A stretch of DNA of 64,000 nt from Marisa cornuarietis (GCA_004794655.1 SMMW01000040.1:1426001-1490000), one strand, 5' to 3'. Shown: positions 11,231 through 21,704, counted from the stretch's first letter. Program-made: numbers and translations. Notes: generated from the letters alone by a model not told the origin.

Positions 11231-11781
11231 TATTTGTATTTTCATTATTAATATTTTGAGTGGTTTAATAAATCTACTTTTAAAATGGCAACACTTGCAG
11301 TTTAATTTCTGTAGCATTGTCTGCTTTTCTGTTGCTACATGCTAAAATGTTCTTAAACCACTTTTTGCAAACATTGGCACATTTTTCAGTTTGACAAAAA
11401 TCATAATATACCTAAACAACACCAAAAATACCAATAATACAAGGGGTCATTCTCAGAATATATCTAAAAACATTGGTGGGACCTACCTGGGTAACATGCA
11501 GGAATTCATAGATTTCCTAAACAATACCAATAATACAAGGGGTCTTTCTCAGAATATATCTAAAAACATTGGTGGGACCTACCTGGGTAACATGCAGGAA
11601 TTCATAGATATACATGGGTGACATATGGGTCCTTCACTATATTCAGAGGTAAAAACGACATTGGCCCCTTCTATAGCCCTTTTTCATTTTCTGCCCTGGT
11701 CCCATGCCTGAATCCGACATGTGCCCCACCAAGTCCATGACATGGGTCCCATGTGTGCCCAATCTTCCTGTGCTGCTTGGG

Positions 11782-12240
11782 TACATACAAATGTACACAC
11801 ACGACTAACAGTTCATATCTATGCATGTTTTATACGTGTTGTATAAAGTGATATTATTTTAGAGATAAGGTGTAAAATCTCCTTGTTTATATCAGGTCTG
11901 AACTGAGTGTTAGACAGCGAGTGAAAAAATAACAAACAACAGCAACCATGGAAACTGATGTCATGACCTAGTTTCCCTGCAGACTGCTGCAGCTCGCCGA
12001 GTCCTAGAAATAAGTCAGCGGTAGTGCGACGCACGTGAAAGGAATTTGCTGCACAGGTTGTAAACTGAGCAATGAACACGGCATCGTCTAACAGACATGT
12101 ATTCTCTAGTTCAAATCTTACATTAAAATCCGAACACAGTCTCCGGGGAACTGGGCCCCCGGGAAACAGGATTTAAGTCCTGCTGACCCCGTCAACGTTA
12201 TCTTGCATGTGAACAATAATTATGTACAACAAATATAAGT
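11782..12240 (+). repeat. R1 repeat, 3' part, module I
   Basis: Continues R1 after the transposon. The core (about 11950-12120) contains CTGCAGCTCGCCGAGTCCTA and GCGACGCACGTG, shared with 25390-25560, 27670-27830, 37760-37920 and, inverted, 26040-26215 and 48940-49090. A GGATTTAAGTCC motif near 12170 resembles a degenerate polymerase III B box, so a tRNA-like or SINE origin is possible but not shown. Confidence 0.65.
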
Positions 12241-12395
12241 TATTCTTACAATTGTCTCTACATGGCTCACGAGTCCCAAACTTCGCTCTTCTCCAAACAA
12301 AAGGGCGGCAGGATGATGCATCGGTTCACATACAAACCAGGCAAAAACATACAAACAACAATGTACATCATCGGGGAGGTGGGGAGAGGTTACAG
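12241..12395. other. Module I sequence matching 38040-38195
   Basis: Homologous to module III and to 26490-26585 of module II (shared ACTTCGCTCTTCTCCAA and AAACATACAAACAAC). It includes the GGTTACAG target site at 12388-12395. No gene seen. Confidence 0.7.
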
Positions 12396-12554
12396 CAGCG
12401 TTTCTCAACCTTTTACTTGTGACGCCCCCCCAGACGAATAAAGGTACATCCGCACGCCCCCCTTAGCCACTAATACCTATATGAGATATGAGAAAATGAC
12501 CGCCTTTGCGGCCCCTTTTTCAGCAGCTTGCGCCCCCCAGGTTGAGAACCGCGG
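12396..12554. mobile_element. hAT-type MITE (159 bp)
   Basis: Ends are CAGCGTTTCTCAACCTTT and the inverse of CCGCGGTTCTCAACCT, close to the CAGNGGTTCTCAACC termini of hAT MITEs. The flanks are identical 8-bp direct repeats, GGTTACAG (12388-12395 and 12555-12562). Module III lacks the element and shows a single GGTCACAG at 38188-38195. It is too short to code. Confidence 0.9.
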
Positions 12555-12562
12555 GGTTACAG

Positions 12563-13377
12563 TAATATCTATGGTTTTCTTCCTTCTAATGTTACTGTAC
12601 TGTTAATGCCCGTTCAACTACCATTCACTCTCACATCCATTTGCGCACCAGCTTAGTTCTCAGTGTTACAGCTGTCCTCGTACTACCAGTCTCTCCTGAC
12701 TCTCTACACCTTGCGAGTTCATGCTCGTGCTGAGGTGAGGTGCAGTACTCCAGTCCACATACACACATCGACATAATTAATGAAATAGCTGACTTAAGTA
12801 ATCTCCTTTGACCTTTGGTTACATTTTATTATAAAACAGTTTGTGTCCCTGTTGACATCTCAAAGAAGCTGTGATTATGCTTACCATGACAATATCAAAT
12901 TATACCACATTTTTAATTACCACACTGTCAATATCATGTTCTCTCAGTTTGTCTAGGTCTGTTGTTTGAAGGGGAGATAAACATCGCAATTTTGCCAATC
13001 ATTTCTTACTCTTTTTCTCTCCGTTTCCCTTCTTTGTCTCACTATCTGTTATTGATCATTGTGACAACTTTTAACTCAAAACTCGTACGTTTAACATTAT
13101 TATTACTCGTTCGTTTCATTCGTATCATTCTGAAACGAGCTGTTAACATTAACATCAGTCATTTGCATTTTTTGTTAGAAAATATTTAACAAATAAAACT
13201 AAATACTGTTATGAAAACTATGTCACTTTTTCAAACTTTTTGTGCGTGTTTTGACTAAAACAGATTTTTCTTCTTTCTTTAGAAAACCAATGATATATGA
13301 TCTGGATTCACCAAACACTCACTCTAAAACAGAGAGCTAGAGAAAGAAATAAGTAAACAAATAAATAAGAAAATAAC
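12563..13377. other. Module I non-coding block (paralogous to 38200-39020)
   Basis: Collinear with 38196-39020 and 26760-27560: ATACACACATCGACATAATTA, a pyrimidine-rich stretch after GGGGAGATAAACATC, then AT-rich sequence. Pyrimidine-rich open frames (12962-13189; 38590-38844) are not conserved in frame. No gene seen. Confidence 0.7.
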
Positions 13378-13490
13378 TACCACATTTCTATAGCGCCTTT
13401 CTCCGGCATCAGCCAGACTCAAGGCGCTTTACATATAGACACGTGAGCACACCATTTCAGGGCGGCATCACCATCAATACACACGCATCG
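13378..13490 (-). mobile_element. LINE 3' tail, CR1/L2-like
   Basis: On the minus strand it reads AAAGCGCCTTGAGTCTGGCT, GGCGCTATAGAAATGTGGTA and then ATTT repeats, the usual look of a CR1/L2-type 3' end. Related tails occur at 39015-39125 (minus) and 33530-33618 (plus). Confidence 0.6.
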
Positions 13491-14038
13491 TTGATGAGAT
13501 GTGTTTGTGTCATCCTGCATCTTGCTCCGTGCGTGTAACGGGACTGCTGTCGTCTTCGTCTCTTCAGTTCCTGGACTGTGCTATCAACTGTGTTGCCCTA
13601 AAAACTTCAATTCTGTATCCCAAACAATCTTTCTTTTTACTGTCCTACATCTGAAATTCAAGACATTGGGTATACCGATCCTTCCTTTCGAAGATCAACT
13701 TCAAAGGAAAGCTCCGTGCTGGCGAAAACTCGAACTCGAACATTTTATTGACTTAAGGAGATTTCAGCCATTGTCACTCAGGATGAGCATAAAGGGATCA
13801 TCCTCTCATTCATACAATCACCTATCCATTCATACCCGTCCCGTCATACATACAATTTGTAAACCTGCACTGTATAGTAGTCCTCTCACACTCCCACTCA
13901 TCCTGACACCTCTTCATTTACACCCCTCTCATCCCTATCCTTCATAGATATATAAATATAAAATGTACGCAACTTTCAGATGTTATTATTAATCGAAAAG
14001 GGCATTTTACAAGCAGACTTCACATATATCCATTTCGC
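13491..14038. other. No recognised feature
   Basis: Cys- and Leu-rich and Pro- and His-rich translations occur on the plus strand (13501-13947), but they lack domains, a supported promoter or homology. Treated as unassigned sequence. Confidence 0.4.
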
Positions 14039-14471
14039 TTATATCCCTTCATCTCCTAAAACATTTCTGAATATACCATGGCAGTTGTCGTGTTCTTCCT
14101 GCATCTCGGATGATAGTATATGTACACGATATTGTTCTTGATTGTGTGGTGTAAAATTTTTGAGATATTTGGGTCGAAAATATACATACCTCGGACAATG
14201 GAAAAGAACATGGCCTTCATCCTTTATAGAATTTATGCAAAAAATGACATTTGTTTGTGTTCTCTGTCCTATGTTGTACAAAGCGATTTTTGTGAGCATT
14301 TCCATCACTCACTCCTAGATGGAAGCGTATTAAAACATCCCTGTGATGTTTTACTTTTACATAATGAAAGTACAGTTTTGGCATGAGAGTGAATTTGTGC
14401 GATCTGTATAACTGATAACCTTCACTATTCATCATGTTCGCCATCCACGTTTGCTGATTGACATCTACCAA
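14039..14471 (-). pseudogene. Non-LTR retrotransposon C-terminus
   Basis: Minus-strand frames give LIRFHLGVSDGNAHKNRFVQ followed, after a frameshift near 14245, by KDEGHVLFHCPRYVYFRPKY. This matches the zinc-binding region after the reverse transcriptase of some LINEs, whose usual form is a lead helix, then CPFC, then EDE-H-hFHCPhY. The first Cys pair is degraded (KCHFLHK). Only the tail of the protein is present. Confidence 0.65.
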
Positions 14472-14694
14472 GTTTGAGAGTAGCGAAAAACATTTTATGG
14501 TCTTCTACTCCTTGATTTAACCAAGCAGATTAAAATCCATGGATCCTAGGGCAACTCTCACTTTTGTTTCCCAGTTTGTTTGCCTTGTGCATCCAGATTA
14601 AGTAATAATTGATACGCTTGTTTAGGTATACCGCATTGAACTCGTGGCTGCTAGAAGCCTGTAGGGTCTCTGTCTCGCAGGATTGTCCCCACTT

Positions 14695-15512
14695 TTCAAA
14701 AAAATCATAAAAAATAACTAAAAGAGGTAGAAGAACGATTTAAATTGATAATGATAGACCAACATGTGTAGAAAAGAAACATCTTACCTTGTGTTTGCTT
14801 AAAAACACACTTTTATAGTATTCCCAACAGAAAATGTCATGATAATGAGCAAAAAAAAAAAAGAAACTTCCCACAGAGGTTTCACAAGCCTAAACGAATA
14901 TAACATAAGGGAGGAAGCTAGTAAAACCGTTGGGAAATAGTCCACCATGATTCCCTCCCTGGAACTGGTAGGAAGTCAAAAGTTTTCGTAGTCTAACAAA
15001 GGAAAGCGCCATTTTAAGAATCGAAGCACGTTGTTTTCATTCAGTTTGACCTGGATTTTTACATCAACAACTGCAAAGGAGAAGAAAATAGTAATTAATA
15101 TTAACATTCTCATGTGTATTCTAATAAAAAAATATGTTTGTTTGGTACTTTATGTCTGTATATATTGTGTAAATAATTTTTTTTGGTTAATTTCCGACAG
15201 CTGACCATCAAAAGTTCTAAAACGCCTGCAGTCGTAATCTTTCATTTGATTTTAATACTCGAAGATAAAACCTATGTATCTTAAAATTTACACCAAGTGA
15301 ATGTTTTAAAAATGCTCTTTAAAACGGTTTATTACTGATGGTTATTTTTTACTGTAGGTTAATAAATAGAAATTTTCAGAGCTGCCGGTCTTTCTACCCC
15401 AGGTTTATTGCTAACCATTTTCCAAACAGAAAGACAGGTACCGTGGGAAAACGCAAAAAATGTCTGTCAAACGTGCAAACTTCGTCATGAAGAGAAGATC
15501 ACTTCTTACATA
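14695..15512 (+). repeat. Left arm of 0.8-kb inverted repeat
   Basis: Reverse complement of 17960-18775 with about 80-85% identity by eye. Shared blocks include TGACTTCCTGCCAGTTCCAG-like sequence, the GACTGCAGGCGTTTTAGAAC block and the CACGGTACCTGTCTTTCTGT block. The arms enclose about 2.4 kb. The open frame at 15408-15650 crosses the inner end; its cysteine pattern was not recognised. Confidence 0.85.
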
Positions 15513-15629
15513 CGTAAAAATGCACCTTTTCGACAGGAGAAATCTCCATGCTTCGGATGCATATATAGAAGAGTTGGTTGTGCTACAACATCGAAAAGTT
15601 TAAAAAAAACGTCTGTCTACTCATGCTGT

Positions 15630-16420
15630 CAATGTTTTTTAAGGCTCTAGCTATGTCAAACGTAGCACTTTTCCCTTTGACCGCTAACTGCTTAGCCCCT
15701 TGGAACGAACTCTACGGTTGTAGTAAAAGTAAAATCTAAGTACACATAGCTGTTAACTACTGCTACGACTGTTTCTCTTAAGGACCACTTTTCCCGTCTT
15801 CCCAAGAATCCCCCTTACCTAAAGAGCATTACCTTAGTTTTGCTACAGTTGATTTCTAGTCATAGCTTCTGGCATGACTTAGTGAGGCAGTTTATCTGGT
15901 TTTGAAGTCCAGCTGGTGTGCTTAGCCGTACCAGATCGTCTGCAAACATGAGAATGAACAGTTCTAGTAGACCGGGGCAAAGCCAAATACCGTGTTTACC
16001 TTCGGCAGAAAGCGCATCGGCTACTTCATTCATAGAGAAAAGGGTTGGGCTAGCTACACACCCCTGTCGGAGGCCGCGGGGACAGTAAAAAGACTCAGTG
16101 AGTTGAGGTTTTGTCCGTATATGTGCGTTCAGGGAGTCATACATCGCCTTAACTGCTCTGATAAAGTGTCCGGATACTCCGGATTTAATTAATGCTCTCA
16201 AGAGAGTTTCGTGTTGGACTGAGTCGTAGGCCATCTTTAAATCCACAAACCATGTGTAAAGTTTAGCGGGTTTACTAAGGTATTGCTGAACAATAGCATA
16301 TAATGAGAATTTGTGGTCAGTTGTAGAATATCCCTTTCTAAATCCTGCTTGTGATTCTGACATGATCTTGTGCTGGCGAGAAGGGAGAGAGATAGAGAGA
16401 GTAAATAATGAGAAGAACAC
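15630..16420 (-). pseudogene. Non-LTR reverse transcriptase fragment
   Basis: An open stretch of about 180 codons (16420-15860) holds the LINE reverse-transcriptase motifs in order: QAGFRKGYSTTDH, motif A FVDLKMAYDSV, motif B GLRQGCVASPTLF and motif C FADDLVRLS. Homology continues past the stop at 15860 (NCSKTKVMLF, GGFLGRREKW, VVNSYVYLDFTFTT), with stops and shifts, to about 15630. Endonuclease and 5' parts are missing. The two Asp of FADD are kept, but the protein is broken. It sits between the arms of the 0.8-kb inverted repeat. Confidence 0.85.
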
Positions 16421-16619
16421 TGAACCATTTTGAGACCAGCATCCATTTGTATTACATTTCTGTGTTTTTATTTTTAGAAAAGCGCGTCGCCTTTAATGGT
16501 GGTGAAAAAGTGGGGAAAAATCAACTTTATTATTATTATTATTATTAGTATTTTATGCTTATGCACGCTTATTTACTTGTAAATATATTAATTAAAACTA
16601 TTATAACAGATACTCTACT
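16421..16619. repeat. AT-rich spacer with (ATT)n
   Basis: Contains an (ATT)6-like tract near 16530-16549. No gene seen. Confidence 0.5.
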
Positions 16620-17830
16620 TTGAAGGCGTAAAAATATTACAGTATTTTAGGAACTTTGTAAACCGTGTCAATGTGCGTTTAAGTATCTTATCCCAACATA
16701 TAAGGTGCAAGATATCGCGTGAAAATTGATAATTGATTTCTAAATAAACAGATATCAATAGAAAAAGAGAATGTTTTATCGTTAATGCGTGTGATGCTTT
16801 TTTCTCACATGTTATTAATAATATTAAGAATACAGTGAACGTATCTAGCACCATATTTTGGTCCTATTGGCAGGTTCGTGGCGCTTTACTGAAAAAAGAC
16901 ACACACACACACACACACATACACGGACGAACGCACAATTGTTGTCTAGACAATGCCATAAGAGATGAAAGATATGTAGCAAGAAGCTGCTCCAGCCTGC
17001 ACAAGTCATTTGAAAAACTGTGATCCAGGCTGCAAATGTTCCTGTCCACACTACAAGTCCAGTCATAGAAAGGATCTGACAGGCAGAAGTCTTTTATTAA
17101 GTTGGCGGCTCATTGGGTTCCCTGCAAAATGCCTATTTGAAAAACTAATATCAGTTCACAAGCCATGGGAAGAGAAGCAGTGCCAATCCACCGATATCAT
17201 AGTGTCATGGCGTTCAACTGTTCGTCAGCCTTCATGAGTTACAAAACCAAACGCTTTCGTTTTAGTGGTAAAAAAATGTCAAAACACTACAATAGTCGTC
17301 AGCAGAAAATGATAAAAGGAAACACACTTCTAGTGCATGTATGCAAGTGCCCCAAATCAATTCAATAAAAGTTTAAAATGTGAAATGCAGTAATGAGGCA
17401 TATTTTCACAGATTACGATGTGCAAGAGTTACTGATGTAAAGCTCGTTGTACAGAGGTTAAACCACACTGCATCGACTGTCTGACCTTCTCAGCGGCGAA
17501 CTGCACGAAGAAACCGTTTTATGGTGAGATAAAGGAGGCAGGCAGTCGATGGTGGGAAGTCGCTGTGAGGTGGTGTGTAGATGAAAACCGTCTGTTGCAG
17601 GCAAAAAAGGAACCATCCGAACGAGTGATAAATGCATACACAAACAACACAAGTCAAGTTCACTAAGGGTTATTGTTGACTCGCTTTGATGTAGATTTAG
17701 GGACCACTAGCCGTTGACGACAACAGCGGTGCCTTCGACTTATTCATATTCACACTTCCGCTGTAACACTTTCCCCGCATATACGGTCCTGTACACGATT
17801 ATTTCCCAAATTCTGTAAATAGCTGCAATG
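16620..17830. repeat. D block, module I, part 1
   Basis: Matches 42600-43200 (GTGTCAATGTGCGTTTAAGT versus GTGTCCATGTGCCTTTAAGT, the GGACGAACGCA block and GATCCAGGCTGCAAA) and then 39900-40480 (CAGCGGCGAACTGCACGAAG). It includes a short CA tract at 16899-16919. Small frames such as 17010-17237 and 17165-17368 are not conserved. No gene seen. Confidence 0.7.
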
Positions 17831-17959
17831 CAGTTTAAAATCCTTTCGCTGCGGTCAGGGCGAATTCGCCATGAGCATTTTTTCTATTTTTTTTTACGTT
17901 TTAAAACGCGTTGTTTTGGATAAAAATAAAATAATGAATTCGATAGTTGATTTATTTTT

Positions 17960-18775
17960 CTATCGATTGATCTTCTTTTTATGTCGTAGTTTTTACGTTC
18001 GACAGTAATTTTCTGCATTTTCCCACGGTACCTGTCTTTCTGTTTGGAAAATGGTTAGCAAATTCCCGGTATTGATATTTCGACCGGCAGCTTTGAAAAT
18101 TTATGTTTATTAACCTACAGTAAAGACAATGATTTGTAATACACCGTTTCAAAGAGAATGTTTAAGACATTCACTTGGTGTAAATTTTAAGATACATAGG
18201 TTTAGTCTTCGAGTACTAAAATCAAATGAAAGATTACGACTGCAGGCGTTTTAGAACTTTTGAATGTCAGCTGTCGGAAATTAACAAAAAAAATTATTTA
18301 CACAATATATACAGGCATAACGTACCAAACAAACATATTTTTTTATTAGAATATACAGTAGAATGTTCATATTACTTACTATTTTCTTCTCCTTTACAGT
18401 TGTAAAAAATCCATGTCAAAGTGAGTGACAACAACGTGCGCTCGATTCTTAATAAAAATGGCTTTCGACTATTTTACTACAAAAACTTTTGACTTCCTGC
18501 CAGTTCCAGGGAGAGAATCATGGTGGACTATTTCCCAATGGTTTTAGGTGTTCCTTCCCCTATGTTATTTTCATTTATTCTTGTGAAAGCGACTGTGAAA
18601 ACTTTTTCTACTTGCTCATTATCATGGCATATTCTGTTGGGAATACTATAAAAGTGTGTTTTTAAGCAAACACAATGTAAGCTGATTCTTTTCTACACAT
18701 TTTGATCTATCATTATCAATTTCAATTGTTCTTCTACCTCTTTTCGTTAATTTTATATAATTTTTTGAAAAAGGG
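17960..18775 (-). repeat. Right arm of 0.8-kb inverted repeat
   Basis: Inverted partner of 14695-15512. Neither outer nor inner ends show clean terminal repeats with target duplications, so it may be an inverted segmental duplication or an old foldback element. Confidence 0.85.
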
Positions 18776-18829
18776 ATAAATTCATGCTACCAGCTAGGGT
18801 TGTAACGGCCTCTCAGCCTAGCGAAGGCA

Positions 18830-19735
18830 ATATATTAATGTTCGATTATTTCATATTATCACACACGGGCTGCTGTCGCTAACTCTGGAAGCCCCATTGC
18901 GGAGACCGTGGTTTCCACTCACGAATGAAGCCATCTTTCATTAGTTCCTATATATAGCTCAGTGCAAATCACTAGAGTGATGTAGCAAACTGTTAACACA
19001 AAAATGTTTCCTGTTATTGTTTTCTAACTCTACACCAAAAATGCATACTTTACGAACGATAATGTCTAAACGGATACCTATTTCTGATATTTAAAGGTCA
19101 TGTTTAGACTCAAGTGGCAAAAGCGCTTTTTTGATTATCGTGTTTGTTAAACAGTTTACTAAAACCTAGGCATCAACAGTTATGAGGTTTTTTTTTTAAA
19201 ATTTCTAAGCTGACATGTTTTGATATATGCCATGTCTTCCATCATCATTCTGTTCGTTATGCTATAACTAAAGGTATATGCATGTATGCAAAAATATTTG
19301 TACACTTGTATTTAAAATAAATACTATTCTTTATCTAATTACTTCTGGGATCTGGGATCAACAACTAGAAGTACAAACTCTGCTTGTACATGCATTTGTC
19401 AGGGTGAACACACTGTGAGTCATCCACCTCCATGAATTTATCATGTTATGAATGTGTTATACAACGAAAATACAAAAGTGGGTCTCTTTATTGTTAATAT
19501 GTAACTTAGAAACTCCATGTGAAAAATTGCTATCTTACACACATGTATTATTCAGGTAAAGCCTCTAAATTATCGAAATGTCTGCCAAGAAACTTTCTAA
19601 TGGCTAAAATCCTCAGTAAAAGATAGGCTGCGGAAATTGCAGCTAAATCACGTCTATGATCGAGTGCAGATTGTTTTGAATCCCCTTTCTGAAAAAACTT
19701 ATCAGCACTGTTCACAATATAATTAACTATTAGAA
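18830..19735. repeat. D block, module I, part 2
   Basis: Matches 43450-44390 (GAGACCGTGGTTTCC, GATCAACAACTAGAA, GTTATACAACGAAAA, TAAAGCCTCTAAATTATCGA). The CGGAGACCGTGGTTTCC part also occurs at 40557-40573. No gene seen. Confidence 0.75.
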
Positions 19736-19815
19736 TGTATGTATGTATGTATGTATGTATGTATGTATGTATGTATGTATGTATGTATGTATGTATGTAT
19801 GTATGCATGTATGTT
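19736..19815. repeat. (GTAT)n microsatellite
   Basis: About 20 tetranucleotide units. The paralogous place at 44390-44430 has only a few scattered units, so the expansion is specific to this copy. Tyr-rich or Met-Tyr-Val-Cys frames over it are artefacts. Confidence 0.97.
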
Positions 19816-20400
19816 TTTCCAAATCTATATACAGAGGTATTATTCTTCCAACTATACAAATATTTACTCATAATACTGCCTGGTGTTCAATGTGTAAAAT
19901 GTCCTTCTTTTAATAACAAGTCTTAAGTATTTCATAAATTGAAAACTACAGCCGACAATGTCACCTGTGTTTCGCGAGAATTTCTCTTACCCGTAATTCT
20001 TGATGCAACCAGTAAAACTTGTCCGTGTGAACACACTTTTCCTATAGTATCATATTCCAATGCTTAACTCTATTCCCCTTGCAGAAACAGCACTTTCTGG
20101 TAGTAATGTAGAAAATTGTTTATGTCCACCACGATATTTCTACTGCTCAATCTTAGATTTATCAAAATGTCTGCCAGGAAACCCTCTAATGACCTGAATT
20201 TAAAATGAAGTTCCTCAGCGTAATAAAGGCTTATAAATCCCAGTTAGTTCGCATCTATGACCGATCATCGGCTTGTGATAAGAAATATTTTGCACATCTG
20301 AGAGAGTTGTGATTCTCCTTACTGATGTTCAAAGTAAAAAGGGACTAAAAAGTTAAATCATACTAATCAAATGGTTCTTTTCGTCATTCATATCCCAGGA
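19816..20400. repeat. Receptor-module 3' flank, GPCR1
   Basis: Collinear with 31630-32175: CAGAGGTATTATTCTTCCAA, GAGAATTTCTCTTACCCG, ATTTATCAAAATGTCTGCCA and GATTCTCC blocks. From about 20395 homology jumps to 33830, so module II/III has about 1.65 kb of extra sequence here (32176-33829). No gene seen. Confidence 0.75.
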
Positions 20401-20615
20401 CAAATTTCTGGTGCACGCAACTACTCCTTTCTTATCGCAGTTACTGTCACTGCTCTGGTCATTAGCACATGCACAACAGGCTGCATGTCTAATACATCAG
20501 GTATGGTGTGTATCTACATTGGACCATAGGTAACCTGTTGGCCCCTGAATATCAGCATTCCTCCATTGACAACTGCAGGAAAGATTTTGTAACTCAAACG
20601 TCAATGACTGTACAA

Positions 20616-21704
20616 TTATAAGCACAGTTTACAGATTAATTTTTTAACCTCTTGTCTGTATTTAAAACCTGTCAGAGTAAAAAGAAAGAAGTTGGTAGCA
20701 AAACGAAGTGTCGACAACACATCTATGAATGATAGTGCAATCTGCTTTGTTTTAATCTGTTCAAAGTCCTGGTCTAGGTAAGTATAAAGATAGTCGGATA
20801 ATATTGTTGCGATAAAATTTGGCAGAGAGGTAATGAAGACAAAAGTGGACAGGACTATGACAGTGCCCAGCAGATGGCGAGCATTCTCATCGCGCATGCC
20901 CAAGTGCTTATCCTGACGAACGGCCAAAACGCTTTGGGTGATTTTTACACTCGAGAAAACCTTCGATACGAGAATCACATTGCTGAGTAGAAGGGCAGTC
21001 AGAGGAACCCCGTCTAAAACTATATTCTCTGTCCACCAAAAGTGTCTAAGAAACTGAAAGTACTCTGCTTCCGCTGGAGTACATGAAGTCGCGCAAGAAA
21101 TATTTGTTGTGCCAACACACAGTGGGACTAGGTTATACCCGTACAGCACATGCGCATTGAGGCTCAGGCTGACTACAAACAGAATCCCGATGATGATGAA
21201 ATTTCGTCTGGTCGTGACCAGTGCACTAACACGGTGTGGCCACGTGACGGCTACGGCACGGTGACTGGATATGAATGTTATTAGCAGCTTACTAAAATTA
21301 ATAGCAACATGTGGAACAAAACTAGTAATTTTACAGATGGCAGCCGGCATTGCCCTCATAGTTGTGTACGACCCCACCAAACTTACCAATGTGTCCGAAC
21401 AAAGAAAGCAGAGATCTGATACCGCGAGGAAGAGAAACGAAATGTGGATCGTTGATCTATTTTTCCGGAGCCTAAATGATATCAGAATGAACATAATGCT
21501 GTTGAATACTCCTATAACAAAAAGAATATGCGTATATACAACCCAAAAAATCCGTAGGTTTTTATAGAAATTTATCACATAAAACATTTCAGGATAAAAT
21601 TCTGTTATATTTATCCCAGGCGAATGTACAAGTGTTTCTGTGGTCTCCGGCACCACAGAGTTAATTTTGGTGACGTTTGCGCTAATTGTTGATCCTGCTG
21701 CCAT
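20616..21704 (-). CDS. Rhodopsin-like GPCR, orphan chemosensory-type (copy 1)
   Basis: A complete 362-residue single-exon receptor starting at the ATG at 21704. Seven hydrophobic segments lie near residues 55-77, 88-111, 122-147, 168-187, 227-250, 277-303 and 324-346. Class A marks are GVFNS in TM1, LAVSDL in TM2, Cys124 at the start of TM3 and Cys residues in loop 2 (196, 204, 208). The DRY motif is replaced by SHR (147-149) followed by AVAVTWPHR, and NPxxY is replaced by LTGFKYR at the end of TM7. N-terminal glycosylation sites are NVT (10) and NIT (32). The tail CKLCL may be lipidated. The sequence resembles the large, often intronless receptor families of gastropods, some of which are expressed in chemosensory tissue. 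The ligand is unknown. The frame is intact, with copies at 34054-35085 and 55687-56751. A conserved CCTGCAG just upstream (21759-21765, minus strand) could be a 5' UTR splice acceptor. Confidence 0.92.
   Translation of the reverse strand: MAAGSTISANVTKINSVVPETTETLVHSPGINITEFYPEMFYVINFYKNLRIFWVVYTHILFVIGVFNSIMFILISFRLRKNRSTIHISFLFLAVSDLCFLCSDTLVSLVGSYTTMRAMPAAICKITSFVPHVAINFSKLLITFISSHRAVAVTWPHRVSALVTTRRNFIIIGILFVVSLSLNAHVLYGYNLVPLCVGTTNISCATSCTPAEAEYFQFLRHFWWTENIVLDGVPLTALLLSNVILVSKVFSSVKITQSVLAVRQDKHLGMRDENARHLLGTVIVLSTFVFITSLPNFIATILSDYLYTYLDQDFEQIKTKQIALSFIDVLSTLRFATNFFLFTLTGFKYRQEVKKLICKLCL

Larger units (their letters stand above)
7169..11781 (+). mobile_element. DNA transposon, right copy (4.61 kb)
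   Basis: Bounded by CCCAAGCAGCACAGGA at both ends (inverted) and flanked by TA at 7167-7168 and 11782-11783. Removing the element and one TA restores GTACTAACTACATACAAATG, which is the sequence present intact at 37568-37587 in module III. A close relative is intact at 25187-25206, and an inverted one near 26400. This fixes both ends to the base and shows that the TA is a target duplication. The element is almost identical to the left copy, with the same internal order: promoter-like region, transposase remnant, exon-like blocks, subterminal tandem repeats and minisatellite. It has probably lost autonomy. Confidence 0.92.

Noticed and set aside
11391..11621. Open frame with repeated NNTNNTRG and GTYLGNMQEFID units
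   Set aside because: It is the translation of the 40-43-bp minisatellite inside the transposon. The left copy differs in unit number, and no domain is present.
13501..13947. 148-codon plus-strand frame with a hydrophobic start
   Set aside because: No domain, no supported promoter and no equivalent in other modules; Pro/His-rich low-complexity end.
15408..15650. Cys-rich 80-codon frame (CQTCK, CFGC)
   Set aside because: It begins inside the inverted-repeat arm and runs over LINE remnants; the Cys pattern matches no zinc-binding family, and the other arm does not keep it.
21271..21567. 98-codon plus-strand frame, with a relative at 34703-34966
   Set aside because: Antisense shadow of the receptor coding sequence; its conservation follows from the receptor.
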